DNA of 64,000 nucleotides from assembly GCF_029639405.1 (NCBI RefSeq), contig NZ_CP121274.1, positions 2,046,001 to 2,110,000 of the forward strand, written 5' to 3'. Below, one piece after another: positions 55,258 through 64,000 of the stretch. The notes under the pieces were generated by a model. The model was not told the origin of the DNA. It did no database searches and saw only the letters and a list, made by a program, of their open reading frames with translations. A program made the position numbers and the translations under genes. This stretch comes from Microbacterium proteolyticum. Lineage in GTDB: Bacteria; Actinomycetota; Actinomycetes; Actinomycetales; Microbacteriaceae. How positions within the stretch are numbered: position 1 is the stretch's first letter; every line of letters begins with the position of its first letter.

Positions 55258-57182
55258 AGACCGCTGAATTGATCGGCGACTGGACGCGTCCGGCCGACAC
55301 CTTCCCCGAGGACGGTAAGCGCCTGCTCGTCTACGTCGTCTTCGACCGTCGCGGCGAGGTGGGCGATTTCGTCGTGTACGCGCTGGAACGGATGCGCGAG
55401 TTCTGCGACACCATCGTCGTCGTCTCGAACGGTCCGTTGACGACCGGCGGTCGCGAGCGGCTGGAGGCGCTCGGGGATCTCGTGCTCGAACGCCCCAACG
55501 AGGGCTTCGACATCTGGGGGTACAAGCACGGCCTGGATGCCATGGCGGACCGCCTCGACGAGTTCGACGAACTGCTCCTGGTCAACGACACCTGGTTCGG
55601 TCCGATCCGGCCCTTCGCCCCCCTGTTCGAGCGCATGAACTCCCATCCCCTGCACTTCTGGGGCATGACCGATCACCTGCGCGTGGAACCTCATCCCTTC
55701 ACCCACGAGGGCTACCTGCCGTATCACCTCCAGTCGTACTGGGTGGCGGTGCGCCGTCAGATGTTCCTCTCGCCCGAGTGGGAGGCGTACTGGCGCGACC
55801 TCCCGCAGATGACGTCGTACTCGGATGCCGTCACGAAGCACGAGGGCGTCTTCACCGAGCACTTCACTCAGCGGGGTTTCTCCGGCGAGGTGGCCTTCCC
55901 CACGCTCACCGACAAGATCGAGAACCACGCGGTGCTCTACGCCGAGCAGCTGATCGAGGCGGGGTGTCCGACGCTGAAGCGTCGCCCGTTCTTCCAATGG
56001 CCGGTGTTCCTGGACCGCGTCGCGGTGGTGGGCAAGTGGACCCTGGAGGCGGTCGAGCGTCACGGCTATCCCGTCGAGCTCATCTTCGACGACCTCGCGC
56101 GCAACGTCGAGCCCCGGGTCCTCAACGCCGACGCCGCCCTCCTGCGGGTGCTCTCGCCCACCGGCGACGACTACGATCCGTCCAGGCCCCTGCGCACCGC
56201 GGTCTTCGCCCACATCTTCTACGTGGAGATGACCGACGAGATCCTCGATCGGGCGGGCTACCTTCCGGGGACGACCGACATCATCGTCACGACGCCGGAT
56301 GCCGACCGGGCACGGGCCATCGAGGAGATCATCGCCGCGCGCGCGCCGGCGGGCCGCACCGAGGTGCGGGTGGTTGCGTCGAACAACGGCCGCGATCAGG
56401 CCGCCTTCCTGATCGGATGCCGCGACATCCTGCTCTCCGACGAGTACGACCTCGTCGTGAAGATGCACTCCAAGAAGACACCGCAGGGCGGCGCGAACGT
56501 CGGCCGGCATTTCCGCCGGCACCAGTTCGAGAACCTCCTCGGCGGTCCCCACGAGGCCGCGAACGTGGTCGCGCTCTTCCAGAAGCAGCCCGGTCTCGGC
56601 CTCGCCTTCCCGCCGACCGTGCATCTGGGCCATCCGACGATGGGTCACGGCTGGTGGGCGAACCGGCCGGGGGTCGCGGAGTTGTGCCGCGAGCTCGGCA
56701 TCCGCGTGCCCCTGGACGAGATCTCGCCGTTGGCGCCCTTCGGGTCGATGTTCTTCGCGCGGCCGCAGGCGCTGCGCCTGCTCGTGGAACGCGAGTGGAC
56801 GTACGAGGAGTTCGGCGGGGCCGAAGCCTACGTCGACGGCGGGCTCGCGCACGTGCTCGAGCGGATGCCCGTGTACGCGGCCGGCGAGCTCGGCTACCAC
56901 AGCATGACCATCGCCACGCCGCAGTATCTGGCGAAGAGCTACACGGCCTTCGATTACAACCTCGACCAGATGTCCGCGACCATGCCCGAGGACACGCAGC
57001 ATCAGATCGAGTTCCTGCGTCGCGCGGGGTACATCGGCTGGGGAACGTTCCGGGACTTCGTCGACATGTGGGTGCGATTGCACCGCCCGGAAGCCCGGGA
57101 ACGGATCGATCGGATCTTCTCCCGGACCGAGACGGCGCGCGGGCGCCTCTGGCGCGCGCGACAGCGGCTGCGACGGCGTTGA
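55254..57182 (+). CDS. RgpF-like rhamnan synthesis protein, copy 2
   Basis: This 642-residue paralogue of the preceding gene has a better preserved N-terminal half: LLVYVVFDRRGEVGDFVVYALE, NEGFDIWGYKHGLDAM and LLVNDTWFGPI, typical of RgpF. The C-terminal half has NNGRDQAAFLIGCRDIL, YDLVVKMHSKKT and LAPFGSMFFARPQAL. GTG 55254 overlaps the previous stop, with GGGAGG 8 nt upstream. Two unlike copies suggest two linkages or positions in one glycan. Confidence 0.86.
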   Translation: MKTAELIGDWTRPADTFPEDGKRLLVYVVFDRRGEVGDFVVYALERMREFCDTIVVVSNGPLTTGGRERLEALGDLVLERPNEGFDIWGYKHGLDAMADRLDEFDELLLVNDTWFGPIRPFAPLFERMNSHPLHFWGMTDHLRVEPHPFTHEGYLPYHLQSYWVAVRRQMFLSPEWEAYWRDLPQMTSYSDAVTKHEGVFTEHFTQRGFSGEVAFPTLTDKIENHAVLYAEQLIEAGCPTLKRRPFFQWPVFLDRVAVVGKWTLEAVERHGYPVELIFDDLARNVEPRVLNADAALLRVLSPTGDDYDPSRPLRTAVFAHIFYVEMTDEILDRAGYLPGTTDIIVTTPDADRARAIEEIIAARAPAGRTEVRVVASNNGRDQAAFLIGCRDILLSDEYDLVVKMHSKKTPQGGANVGRHFRRHQFENLLGGPHEAANVVALFQKQPGLGLAFPPTVHLGHPTMGHGWWANRPGVAELCRELGIRVPLDEISPLAPFGSMFFARPQALRLLVEREWTYEEFGGAEAYVDGGLAHVLERMPVYAAGELGYHSMTIATPQYLAKSYTAFDYNLDQMSATMPEDTQHQIEFLRRAGYIGWGTFRDFVDMWVRLHRPEARERIDRIFSRTETARGRLWRARQRLRRR

Positions 57183-57210
57183 GCACAGACGCCGCGCAGG
57201 AACTCCCCAC

Positions 57211-57216
57211 TAGAAT
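57211..57216 (+). promoter_or_regulatory. -10 hexamer TAGAAT of the polysaccharide exporter operon
   Basis: TAGAAT is followed by 8 nt and the permease ATG at 57225. It is the closest to consensus of all the hexamers seen here. Confidence 0.5.
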
Positions 57217-57224
57217 CGAACGCC

Positions 57225-58145
57225 ATGCCCACCTCTTCACCCTCCGGGGATAACGCGCGCTTCGCACGGCTCGCGGAGATGCCGATGCGTTCGGTCGGCG
57301 TCACCCCGGGTCTCGGGCTGGCGTCGCTGTGGACGACGCTGCGCGACATCTTCGCGCGGCGCGAGATGCTCGACCTTCTCGTCAAGCGCGACATCAAGGC
57401 GAGGTACAAGGACTCCGCCCTCGGTTTCGTCTGGGCGCTGATCCGGCCGCTCATCCTGCTGGCCATCTACTTCGTGGTTCTCGGCCAGTTCCTGGGCGCG
57501 GCGCGGGGTATCCCGGATTTCGCGATCTTCATCTTCACCGGTCTGACGGCGATGAGCCTGTTCCAGGAGATCGCCGTGGGCGGCACCGGATCGATCATCG
57601 CCAACGGCGGTGTGGTGAAGAAGGTGTACATGCCGCGCGAGATCTTCCCGCTCGCGGCCACCGGGTCCGCCCTGTTCAACTTCCTCATCCAGATGGGCGT
57701 GCTCCTGGTCGCGACGCTCATCGCGGGCAAGCCCCCGCTGCACTGGCAGATCGTCTACGTCATCCCGTCGCTTCTGCTGATCCTCGTCTACGGCGTCGCG
57801 TTCGCGCTCTTCTTCTCCGCGGTCAACGTGTACCTCCGCGACGTGCAGTACCTCGTCGAGGTCATGACGATGCTGCTCATGTGGCTCTCGCCCGTTCTGT
57901 ACGCCTGGCATCTGGCGAAGGAGATCATCACCAGCCCGACGCTGTTGGAGATCTACACGAACAACCCGTTGACCCTGGCCGTCCTCGGATTCCAACGGGC
58001 GTTCTGGCTGGCCGGCGACGGGCTCGAACAGCCCGCGCATCTCGTTCTCCGCATGGCTGTCGCCCTGCTGATCGGACTCGTCCTCCTCGTGCTCAGCCAC
58101 CGGGTCTTCGTGCGTCTACAGGGCAACTTCGCCCAGGAACTGTGA
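57225..58145 (+). CDS. wzm: Polysaccharide ABC exporter permease (Wzm-like)
   Basis: This 306-residue ABC-2 type permease has six membrane segments after a cytoplasmic N-terminus. KRDIKARYKDSALGFVWALIRP is the family sequence before the first segment. It partners the ATPase encoded next and would export a completed lipid-linked glycan. It overlaps the ATPase start by 4 bases. Confidence 0.93.
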   Translation: MPTSSPSGDNARFARLAEMPMRSVGVTPGLGLASLWTTLRDIFARREMLDLLVKRDIKARYKDSALGFVWALIRPLILLAIYFVVLGQFLGAARGIPDFAIFIFTGLTAMSLFQEIAVGGTGSIIANGGVVKKVYMPREIFPLAATGSALFNFLIQMGVLLVATLIAGKPPLHWQIVYVIPSLLLILVYGVAFALFFSAVNVYLRDVQYLVEVMTMLLMWLSPVLYAWHLAKEIITSPTLLEIYTNNPLTLAVLGFQRAFWLAGDGLEQPAHLVLRMAVALLIGLVLLVLSHRVFVRLQGNFAQEL

Positions 58146-59359
58146 TCGATATGTCGTTTGACGTGGCTCCCGTCTCGGCGCGCCCCGAGGTCGTCGTGCT
58201 CACCGACGTGTCCAAGCGCTTCGTGGTGCGCAAGGACACCTCGATCAAGGAGCGCCTCGTCACGCTCGGTCGGGCCGGGCGTCGACACCGTCAGGATTTC
58301 TGGGCGCTCAGCGACGTGAGCCTGGACATCCGGGCGGGGAACACCATCGGTCTCATCGGGCACAACGGCTCCGGGAAGAGCACGCTGCTCAAGGTCATCG
58401 GCGGCATCATCCAGCCGACCTCCGGAGACGTGCGCCAGCGCGGCCGTGTCGCCGCGCTGATCGAGCTCGGGGCCGGATTCCATCCCGACCTCACCGGTCG
58501 TGAGAACGTCTACCTCAACGCCTCGGTCCTCGGTCTGAGCCGCGAGGAGACGCGCGCGAGCTTCGACGACATCCTCGACTTCTCGGGCGTCGGCGACTTC
58601 ATCGACACGCAGGTGAAGTTCTACTCCTCGGGGATGTTCGTGCGTCTCGCGTTCGCGATCGCGGTGCACACCGATCCCGACATCCTGCTCGTGGACGAGG
58701 TGCTCGCCGTCGGCGATGAGCAGTTCCAGCGCAAGTGCCTCAACAAGATCAAGGAGTTCCAGCGCGAAGGACGCACGATCATCATCGTGTCGCACGCTCT
58801 GGATCAGATCGAGGAACTCTGCGATCGCGTCATCCTGATGGACAAGGGCCGTGTGGCTTTCGACGGTCTGGCCGACGCCGCGGTGGAGCGCTTCCGCGAA
58901 CTGCTCGAGGAGGGGTCGGGAAAGGTCGCCGCGCGGCCCGACCAGATCACGCGTGCCGCCGAGATCGTGTCCGTCGAGATGCGCCGGGCCGACGGGGACC
59001 GCGCCAACGACTTCGACAGCGGCGACTCCTTCCGCGTCGCCATCACGGTACGGGGTCTGCGCTCCCTCGATCAGTGGGCGCTCGGCTTCAGCATCGACAC
59101 GTCATCGGGCGTGCTCGCACTGGCATCCAACACGAGCATGCTCGGTGCGTCGGTGCCGCCGCTGCACGCGGGCGAGACCGTGACCGTCGAGGTCGACGTC
59201 GACGGGGCGCGCTTCAATCCGGGCAGCTACTGGGTCAACGCCAACCTGCACGGCATCAGCGAATCCACCTCGCACGCGCTCATGCAGGGCGCCGAGTTCA
59301 CGATCCACGGGCGAAGCGACTCGCTCGGATCCGTTCCCGCGGCGGTCCGCTTCCACTGA
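58142..59359 (+). CDS. wzt: Polysaccharide ABC exporter ATPase with C-terminal carbohydrate-binding domain (Wzt-like)
   Basis: This 405-residue ATPase has Walker A GHNGSGKST (73-81), signature region KFYSSGMFVRLAFA and Walker B ILLVDEVLAVGD, as in Wzt/TagH proteins. After about residue 260 there is a beta-rich C-terminal domain (FDSGDSFRVAITVRG, PGSYWVNANLHG) of the Wzt C type that in known cases recognises the glycan end, which suggests a terminally modified polymer. GTG 58142 overlaps the permease stop; ATG 58151 is an alternative. Confidence 0.93.
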   Translation: MIDMSFDVAPVSARPEVVVLTDVSKRFVVRKDTSIKERLVTLGRAGRRHRQDFWALSDVSLDIRAGNTIGLIGHNGSGKSTLLKVIGGIIQPTSGDVRQRGRVAALIELGAGFHPDLTGRENVYLNASVLGLSREETRASFDDILDFSGVGDFIDTQVKFYSSGMFVRLAFAIAVHTDPDILLVDEVLAVGDEQFQRKCLNKIKEFQREGRTIIIVSHALDQIEELCDRVILMDKGRVAFDGLADAAVERFRELLEEGSGKVAARPDQITRAAEIVSVEMRRADGDRANDFDSGDSFRVAITVRGLRSLDQWALGFSIDTSSGVLALASNTSMLGASVPPLHAGETVTVEVDVDGARFNPGSYWVNANLHGISESTSHALMQGAEFTIHGRSDSLGSVPAAVRFH

Positions 59360-59379
59360 CGTCGGCCTCGAGGCCGACG
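59360..59379. terminator. Palindromic bidirectional terminator candidate
   Basis: CGTCGGCCTCGAGGCCGACG is a perfect 20-nt palindrome that fills the gap between two convergent genes. As RNA it gives an 8-bp stem with a TCGA loop on either strand. Confidence 0.65.
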
Positions 59380-59382
59380 GCG

Positions 59383-61596
59383 TCATCTCGCGCGGAGGGC
59401 CGCGTCCAGCAACGATCGGGCTCGCGCATCGAACGAATGGGCGGTGCGCACGTCCTCGCCGATCCGCCCGAGTTCCGCCGCGGCGGGGAAGGCGGCATCC
59501 AGGTCGCCCGAGAGCAGGGCGATCAGCTCGGGGATCTCGTCGTACACGCGCACCGCGCCGCCGAACAGCTCATCGATCCCCTCGACGCGGTCGCTGATCG
59601 CGCGCCCTCCGGCGGCGATGACGTCGAACAGCCGGTTGCCGATGAAACCCTGCTTCTGCATCGCCGGCCAGTGGTCGTTGAGCACCACTCCAGCGCTTTC
59701 GTAGAGGTGCGGGAGGGCGTCGTTGCTCACGCCCGTCGCGGCGATGCGGTCGGCGGGGATCCATCCGCGCCAGTCCGGCCCGATGACGGTCACCGGGATC
59801 CCCGCCCGGATGGGTTCGACGACGGATGGGCGGAGGATGCCGCGAGCGGTGCCGACGAAGAGGATGTCATCGCCTCGCGTCGCCCCGGACGGGTGGAACC
59901 GCGTGACGTCGGTGCATTGCAGGAGCGGACGGATACTCACCCCGAGCTCGCGCGTCGCGCGCCGCGCCCAGGGTTCGGACGCCGCGAAGACGGCGTCGAA
60001 GCCCTCGACGTCGTCGGGGCCGATCTGATCGGGGTGGCTGATGATCCACAGGATCGATACGCCGAAGGGGGAGGCCGCGAGCGGCTCGGGTCCGCGGAGG
60101 GCGACAGTGACGTCGTCGAGGTGGCGCGTGGCCCGATCGCGCGCGGCGTAGGCATCGATGACGACCTCCTGCCCGAGACGGCGGAGGGCGGCGGCCAGGG
60201 CGCGCGCGAAGTGGGTGTCCCCCCAGCCTTCGGCGCGCGGCCCCACGGGGATGGCGGTCCGCAGGGCCCATCGCAGCACCGGCGCACGCGTGCCGTCGGC
60301 AAGCACGGTCTCGCGAGACGGTCGGCGCAACCGCGGCGCGGGCCCCGCCGCGGTGCGCTCCCATCCGGCGCGACGAAGAAGCGCATCCGCGTCGGAGGGG
60401 AGCGCGGGGAGCTGTGCGGCGGCGACGGCGGAGCGTGTGCGCGTGAAGACGTCGAGGGCCAGGACAGCGGTCCCTCCCCTCGCCACGGACGCCGCGGCGT
60501 CGGGTCCGGCCAGCGGCGTGACGATGTCGAGGCGCCGCGCGGCGAAAGTCGACCCGGCGAGGGCGGGGACCTCCAGAGCCTCCTCGCCGCGCGCCAGCAC
60601 CGTGAGGTCCTCCACGGGGTGCCCGGCCAGGAACCGGCCCTCCGACGAGGCGCCGGCAGCGGCGATCGTCCCATCGGCGTCGAGCCACACGGGGGCGAGG
60701 AACCCCCCGGGCGTCATCCGCTCCACGCGACCGGCGAGGACGGTCGCATCCGCGGCGCTCAGGGTCTGGTTCGGTCCCCGCACGACGAGGACATCGGCGA
60801 CGGATGACGTGCGCAACTCCTCCAGGGCGGCCGCGGCGTCGTCGTGTCGTCGGCGCGCCACCCGGATGCGCTCCGTGGAGGCGGCGGCGACGCGCGCCAG
60901 CACCCAGTCCTCGCACCGCTCGTCGAGCACGGCGATCGCGGCGCCCTGGCCGGGAACGGCGGCGAAGGCCACGGCCTCGGCCAGGGACTCGTCGAAATCC
61001 CACTCCTGCGGGCCGAGGGCGATGATCAGCTCGCGGGCGAGGGGGGTGACCCCCGGCTGCGCGGGCACTTCACCACCGACCCGCGCGCGGTGCGCGGCAT
61101 CCGTGATCACGCGCGACAGCTCCGGCCACGGCACGGGCGAGGGCAGGGCGTCCGGGCCGAAGGGAAGCGAATGCTCCCCGCGTCGATGCCAGGCGTGAGC
61201 CACTGGGCCGCCCGCCTCGTCCCACGACTGCGGATGCCGCTCGCCGTACGCGACGGCGTCCCAGAGCGGGCTCACCTGGAGTCCGCGGGGGTTGGCGACG
61301 AGGTAGGCGTACAGCGCCGGGACGCGCCACGCCTCGGGGAGGTGATCGCCCACGGCCGTATCGACGAAGAGCGGGTTCAGTCGGAACCCGTCGCGGTAGC
61401 CGCCCGAGACGTAGCGCCGGATCGCCGCGTTCGCGCTCAGCGCGCGCCCCGTCTGCGCGCGCACGTAGTCGAGGTCGACGATGTCGGCGTGAGCGATCGC
61501 GCGGGCCCACCAGAGTCGGTCCAGACGCGCCACGAGCGGGCGGAACGCGGGCCGATCGCGCGCCGACCGCCACAGGGATCGCAGGGTGCCGATCAT
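59383..61596 (-). CDS. Large glycosyltransferase with unrecognised N-terminal domain
   Basis: This 737-residue protein ends in a glycosyltransferase-like region (about 430-737): GWGDTHFARALAAALRRLG, ILWIISHPDQIGPDDVEGFD, CTDVTRFHP, FVGTARGILRP, and KQGFIGNRLFDVIAAGGRAISD, resembling CgeB/GT4-type proteins. The first 150 residues contain GGYRDGFRLNPLFVD, PALYAYLVANPRGLQ and SPLWDAVAYGERHP, which I cannot place. A middle region has alternating strands and helices. ATG 61596 begins a basic N-terminus; the longer frame upstream is shadow of the next gene. Confidence 0.78.
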   Translation of the reverse strand: MIGTLRSLWRSARDRPAFRPLVARLDRLWWARAIAHADIVDLDYVRAQTGRALSANAAIRRYVSGGYRDGFRLNPLFVDTAVGDHLPEAWRVPALYAYLVANPRGLQVSPLWDAVAYGERHPQSWDEAGGPVAHAWHRRGEHSLPFGPDALPSPVPWPELSRVITDAAHRARVGGEVPAQPGVTPLARELIIALGPQEWDFDESLAEAVAFAAVPGQGAAIAVLDERCEDWVLARVAAASTERIRVARRRHDDAAAALEELRTSSVADVLVVRGPNQTLSAADATVLAGRVERMTPGGFLAPVWLDADGTIAAAGASSEGRFLAGHPVEDLTVLARGEEALEVPALAGSTFAARRLDIVTPLAGPDAAASVARGGTAVLALDVFTRTRSAVAAAQLPALPSDADALLRRAGWERTAAGPAPRLRRPSRETVLADGTRAPVLRWALRTAIPVGPRAEGWGDTHFARALAAALRRLGQEVVIDAYAARDRATRHLDDVTVALRGPEPLAASPFGVSILWIISHPDQIGPDDVEGFDAVFAASEPWARRATRELGVSIRPLLQCTDVTRFHPSGATRGDDILFVGTARGILRPSVVEPIRAGIPVTVIGPDWRGWIPADRIAATGVSNDALPHLYESAGVVLNDHWPAMQKQGFIGNRLFDVIAAGGRAISDRVEGIDELFGGAVRVYDEIPELIALLSGDLDAAFPAAAELGRIGEDVRTAHSFDARARSLLDAALRAR

Positions 61597-61604
61597 GCCT
61601 CGCC

Positions 61605-62684
61605 TCAGCGCGTGACGCGCCCGAACGCCTCGAGCATGCCCTCGGCCGTGGCATCCCAGGTGAACAGCCCGGCGCGCTCGCGGCCGTCTTCCACCATGGT
61701 CGCCCGAGCGGCGGGGTCGGCGAGCGTCCGCTCGATCTGGCGGGCGATGTCGGCCGGATCGAGCGGGTCGAAGTAGCGCACCGCGTCGCCGCCGACCTCG
61801 CGGAGCACGGGGATGTCCGAGCAGATGACGGGGCAGCCGCGCTCCATGCCTTCCAGCACGGGCAGCCCGAAGCCTTCGAAGAGCGTGGGGAACACGACCG
61901 CGGCGGACGTGCGGTAGAGGTTCTCGACCTCGTCTTGGGTGAGCCAGCCGCGGAGATCCACCCACTTCTCGATACCGAGGTCGGCCGCGACCGCGCGCAG
62001 CGGGTCGTCGCCGTGGCTGCCGGAGATCGTCAGGACCGGACGACTCGCTTCGGGGAGGAGGGCGAGCGCCTCCAGAAGGCGGGGGAAGTTCTTGTGCGGC
62101 ATGCGGTTGCCGAGGCTGAACAGCCCGGAACGCGGCTGCTCGGCGACGTCGCGACGGACGCCCGATCCGCCGGGGAAGACGACGGTGACATCCGCGGCAT
62201 CCCGGCCGGTGATCTCGAGGATGTCGGCCCGCGCGGCCTCGGAGTCCGTGACGATGTGGGATGCGGCGCGGGCGGCGCCGGAGATCAGGAGCTTCGTCGG
62301 CAGCACACCAGCCTTGCTGGGCAGGAACTCGGGGCGCTTGAACGCCAGCATGTCGTGCAGGGTGAGGACGAGGGGCACGCCGGGACGCGGCGGACCGAAG
62401 TTCGCGGGGGAGTGGATGAGGTCGGCGCCGACCGACCGTGCTGCCCGGGACACCCCGAACACTTCTCCCCACGCCCACTGCGGTCGCTTGTCGCACTGGA
62501 GTCCCGAGTCGATGAGGCGACCAGGGAACCACTCCGCACCGGCGGCGACGAGTTCGCTGCTCGCATAGCCCACGAACTCCCAGCCGGGTCGCTCCGCGAG
62601 CCGCGAGTAGACCTGACGCGCCACGGTCTCGGTGCCGCCCTGCTTGCCCGTGAAGAACAGCAGATCGACGAGTACACGGGTCAC
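61605..62684 (-). CDS. Family 4 glycosyltransferase
   Basis: This 359-residue GT-B enzyme has FFTGKQGGTETVARQVYSRL at the N-terminus and donor-site features FSLGNRMPHKNFPRLLEAL, VVFPTLFEGFGLPVLEGMERG and an E-x7-E pattern typical of GT4 (mannosyl- or rhamnosyltransferases among others). The GTG start overlaps the flippase stop by 4 bases. Confidence 0.92.
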   Translation of the reverse strand: MTRVLVDLLFFTGKQGGTETVARQVYSRLAERPGWEFVGYASSELVAAGAEWFPGRLIDSGLQCDKRPQWAWGEVFGVSRAARSVGADLIHSPANFGPPRPGVPLVLTLHDMLAFKRPEFLPSKAGVLPTKLLISGAARAASHIVTDSEAARADILEITGRDAADVTVVFPGGSGVRRDVAEQPRSGLFSLGNRMPHKNFPRLLEALALLPEASRPVLTISGSHGDDPLRAVAADLGIEKWVDLRGWLTQDEVENLYRTSAAVVFPTLFEGFGLPVLEGMERGCPVICSDIPVLREVGGDAVRYFDPLDPADIARQIERTLADPAARATMVEDGRERAGLFTWDATAEGMLEAFGRVTR

Positions 62685-64000
62685 GGAACGATCCTATCGT
62701 CGGGGTCGATGAAGCCTCGGGCCGGGACGTCCGTCGCGGCCGGCGCCGCGACGAGCTCGCGGTAGGCGCGCCGGGTGCGGCGGATCATCCAGACGGTCGC
62801 GATCAGTTCGGTCGCGCCGTAGCCGATCGCGGTGCCGACGGGGCCGATGGCGTAGGTGAGGGCGATCATGAGCGGAAGGCCGACGGCGCTGGCGACGAGG
62901 GTGGCGACCATGACCGTCGTGGCGGCGTGCGCCGGGAAGAGGAAGTGCCGGATCATCGACATCCGCGTCGAGTAGCACGCGAACGCGAAACCGAGCACGA
63001 CCACCACGCCGACCGGGGCGACCGTGCTCTCGCCGAACAGCACGAGGCTCACGAACGACCCCAGGGATCCGAGGGCGGCCCAGCCGAGGAGACCCATCGC
63101 GATGTGCAGGCCGAGCGCCCGCCTCAGCCGTCGCGCGCGCGCCTCGCCGCTCACCTCGGCCGTCCAGTATTGGAGGGCGTTGGCGAGCGTGATCGGGAGG
63201 AACTGCCCCAGCTTGAGCATCTTGTCGCCCGACGCGTACCCGGCCGCCTCGGCGGGCGCGGCGACCTGCACCAGCGGCACGGGGACGGACGAGTACAGCC
63301 CGAGAGCGCCCTCGTTCACGGCGACCGGTGCGGTGATGCGGAACAGTCCCGGAACCTCCCGCCGCGCGGGCCACGCCGCGGGGAAGCGCCGGAGGATCCG
63401 AACGGTGTAGAGCGTCGTGCCGATCACCGTCACGGCGATGCCGGAGAGCGGGTACAGCTCGACCGGGGCGCCGAGGAGACCGATCGCGGCGGCGACGCAC
63501 ACGGCCGCGATCACGCGGGGGACCGCGTCGTAGAGGGCGATGGACCACGGATCGCCGAGACCCACGGCGAACCACGTGTACGACAGCGAGATGAGGGCGC
63601 CCTGCAGCCCCATCAGCACCGCCAGCAGCACATACTCCTCGGAGGCGAGGGAGGCGCTGATCACGGCCGTGATTGGCAGGGCGATCAGTGCGGTGAGGGA
63701 GCGGACGATGAGGGCTTCCCGATAGATCCGCCCCCGGCGGGCCTCGGATGCCACCGACACCAGGGCGGGCCCCACCGTCGTCCATCCGAAAGCCAGGGCG
63801 ATCGCCGCGAACGTCCCGACGGCCTCGCCCGCGAGCGCGCTCGACCATCCGCTCGGCCCCGACACCCGCGAGACGAACGGTAGGACGACGAGGGGCGAGA
63901 CGGCGGCCAGGGCGGGAAGGACCGTGAAGCCCAGGAGCCTCCGGCGCGTGGCGCGGCTGTCGGGCGTGGACTCGGCGATGGCCGGTCCTAGCTCTCGATG
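62681..64000 (-). CDS. Polysaccharide flippase-like membrane protein, 5'-truncated by window edge
   Basis: The protein has about twelve hydrophobic segments, as in oligosaccharide flippases of the MATE/MVF superfamily. A GTG at 63865 gives 394 residues, but the frame stays open to the window end and the upstream codons encode a missing first membrane segment (LLGFTVLPALAAVSPLVV), so the real start is probably outside. SPLVVLPFVSRVSG matches the usual first helix. It begins the operon with the two downstream glycosyltransferases. The substrate is unknown. Confidence 0.82.
   Translation of the reverse strand, partial: HRELGPAIAESTPDSRATRRRLLGFTVLPALAAVSPLVVLPFVSRVSGPSGWSSALAGEAVGTFAAIALAFGWTTVGPALVSVASEARRGRIYREALIVRSLTALIALPITAVISASLASEEYVLLAVLMGLQGALISLSYTWFAVGLGDPWSIALYDAVPRVIAAVCVAAAIGLLGAPVELYPLSGIAVTVIGTTLYTVRILRRFPAAWPARREVPGLFRITAPVAVNEGALGLYSSVPVPLVQVAAPAEAAGYASGDKMLKLGQFLPITLANALQYWTAEVSGEARARRLRRALGLHIAMGLLGWAALGSLGSFVSLVLFGESTVAPVGVVVVLGFAFACYSTRMSMIRHFLFPAHAATTVMVATLVASAVGLPLMIALTYAIGPVGTAIGYGATELIATVWMIRRTRRAYRELVAAPAATDVPARGFIDPDDRIVP

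Noticed and set aside
62691..62696. TAGGAT 6 nt before the GT4 start as a leaderless promoter
   Set aside because: It lies in the last codons of the overlapping flippase gene, so coupling explains the start and the hexamer may be chance.

Overview
This window is a GC-rich chromosomal segment from an actinobacterium. Gene content, very tight operons with 4-base GTGA overlaps, a TANNNT-type -10 motif immediately ahead of many start codons, and frequent GGATGCC words suggest Microbacteriaceae, probably Microbacterium-like; this placement is inference from reading, not a database match. Much of the backbone (sdhCDAB, cdd-deoA-add, phosphomannomutase-purine nucleoside phosphorylase, lpdA-like quinone reductase, accA3, maf, accE-accD, birA, a PH-domain protein, purK-purE, an LCP protein, rml genes, manC) follows a gene order long known from the Rv3264c-Rv3319 region of Mycobacterium tuberculosis, with accessory modules set into it.

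Layout. 1-3310 (minus): sdhCDAB, with sdhB cut by the window edge. 3533-4651: manC (GDP-mannose synthesis). 4847-13143 (plus): a nucleoside import and salvage superoperon: BMP-type lipoprotein, two-domain ATPase, two permeases, cytidine deaminase, thymidine phosphorylase and adenosine deaminase. 14566-21069 (minus): a mannitol PTS operon that also carries HPr, Enzyme I and an orphan IIB-like protein, divergent from a PRD/EIIA regulator (21236-23164). 24438-31235: sugar-phosphate and purine metabolism, a quinone reductase, the biotin carboxylase subunit and Maf. 31293-35556: an RNA methyltransferase and a two-component system with a third membrane partner. 35840-42545: acyl-CoA carboxylase epsilon and beta subunits, biotin ligase, PH-domain protein, purK, purE and an LCP cell-wall ligase. 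42542-64000: a cell-surface polysaccharide region with glycosyltransferases, a repeat-containing surface protein, twin polytopic membrane proteins, rmlA/rmlB/rmlCD (dTDP-rhamnose), two RgpF-like proteins, a Wzm/Wzt exporter, more glycosyltransferases and a flippase cut by the window edge.

The most unusual signal is a set of short, fixed-length, nested-hairpin DNA elements in three sequence families. Family I (82 nt, three copies) and family II (66 nt, two copies) each surround a solitary gene encoding an AbiEi-like winged-helix domain joined to a Vsr/DUF559-like nuclease fold (13454-14302 and 23269-24234). Family III (67 nt, two copies, no companion gene in view) lies alone in two intergenic regions. 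Within a family, length and stem positions are constant; in family I the inner stem sequence changes while pairing is kept. I suggest these are REP-like elements with a cognate nuclease-fold protein, but mobility or processing is purely inferred. A second pattern is a run of about a dozen genes whose -10-like hexamer sits 6-8 nt before the start codon, as expected for leaderless mRNAs.
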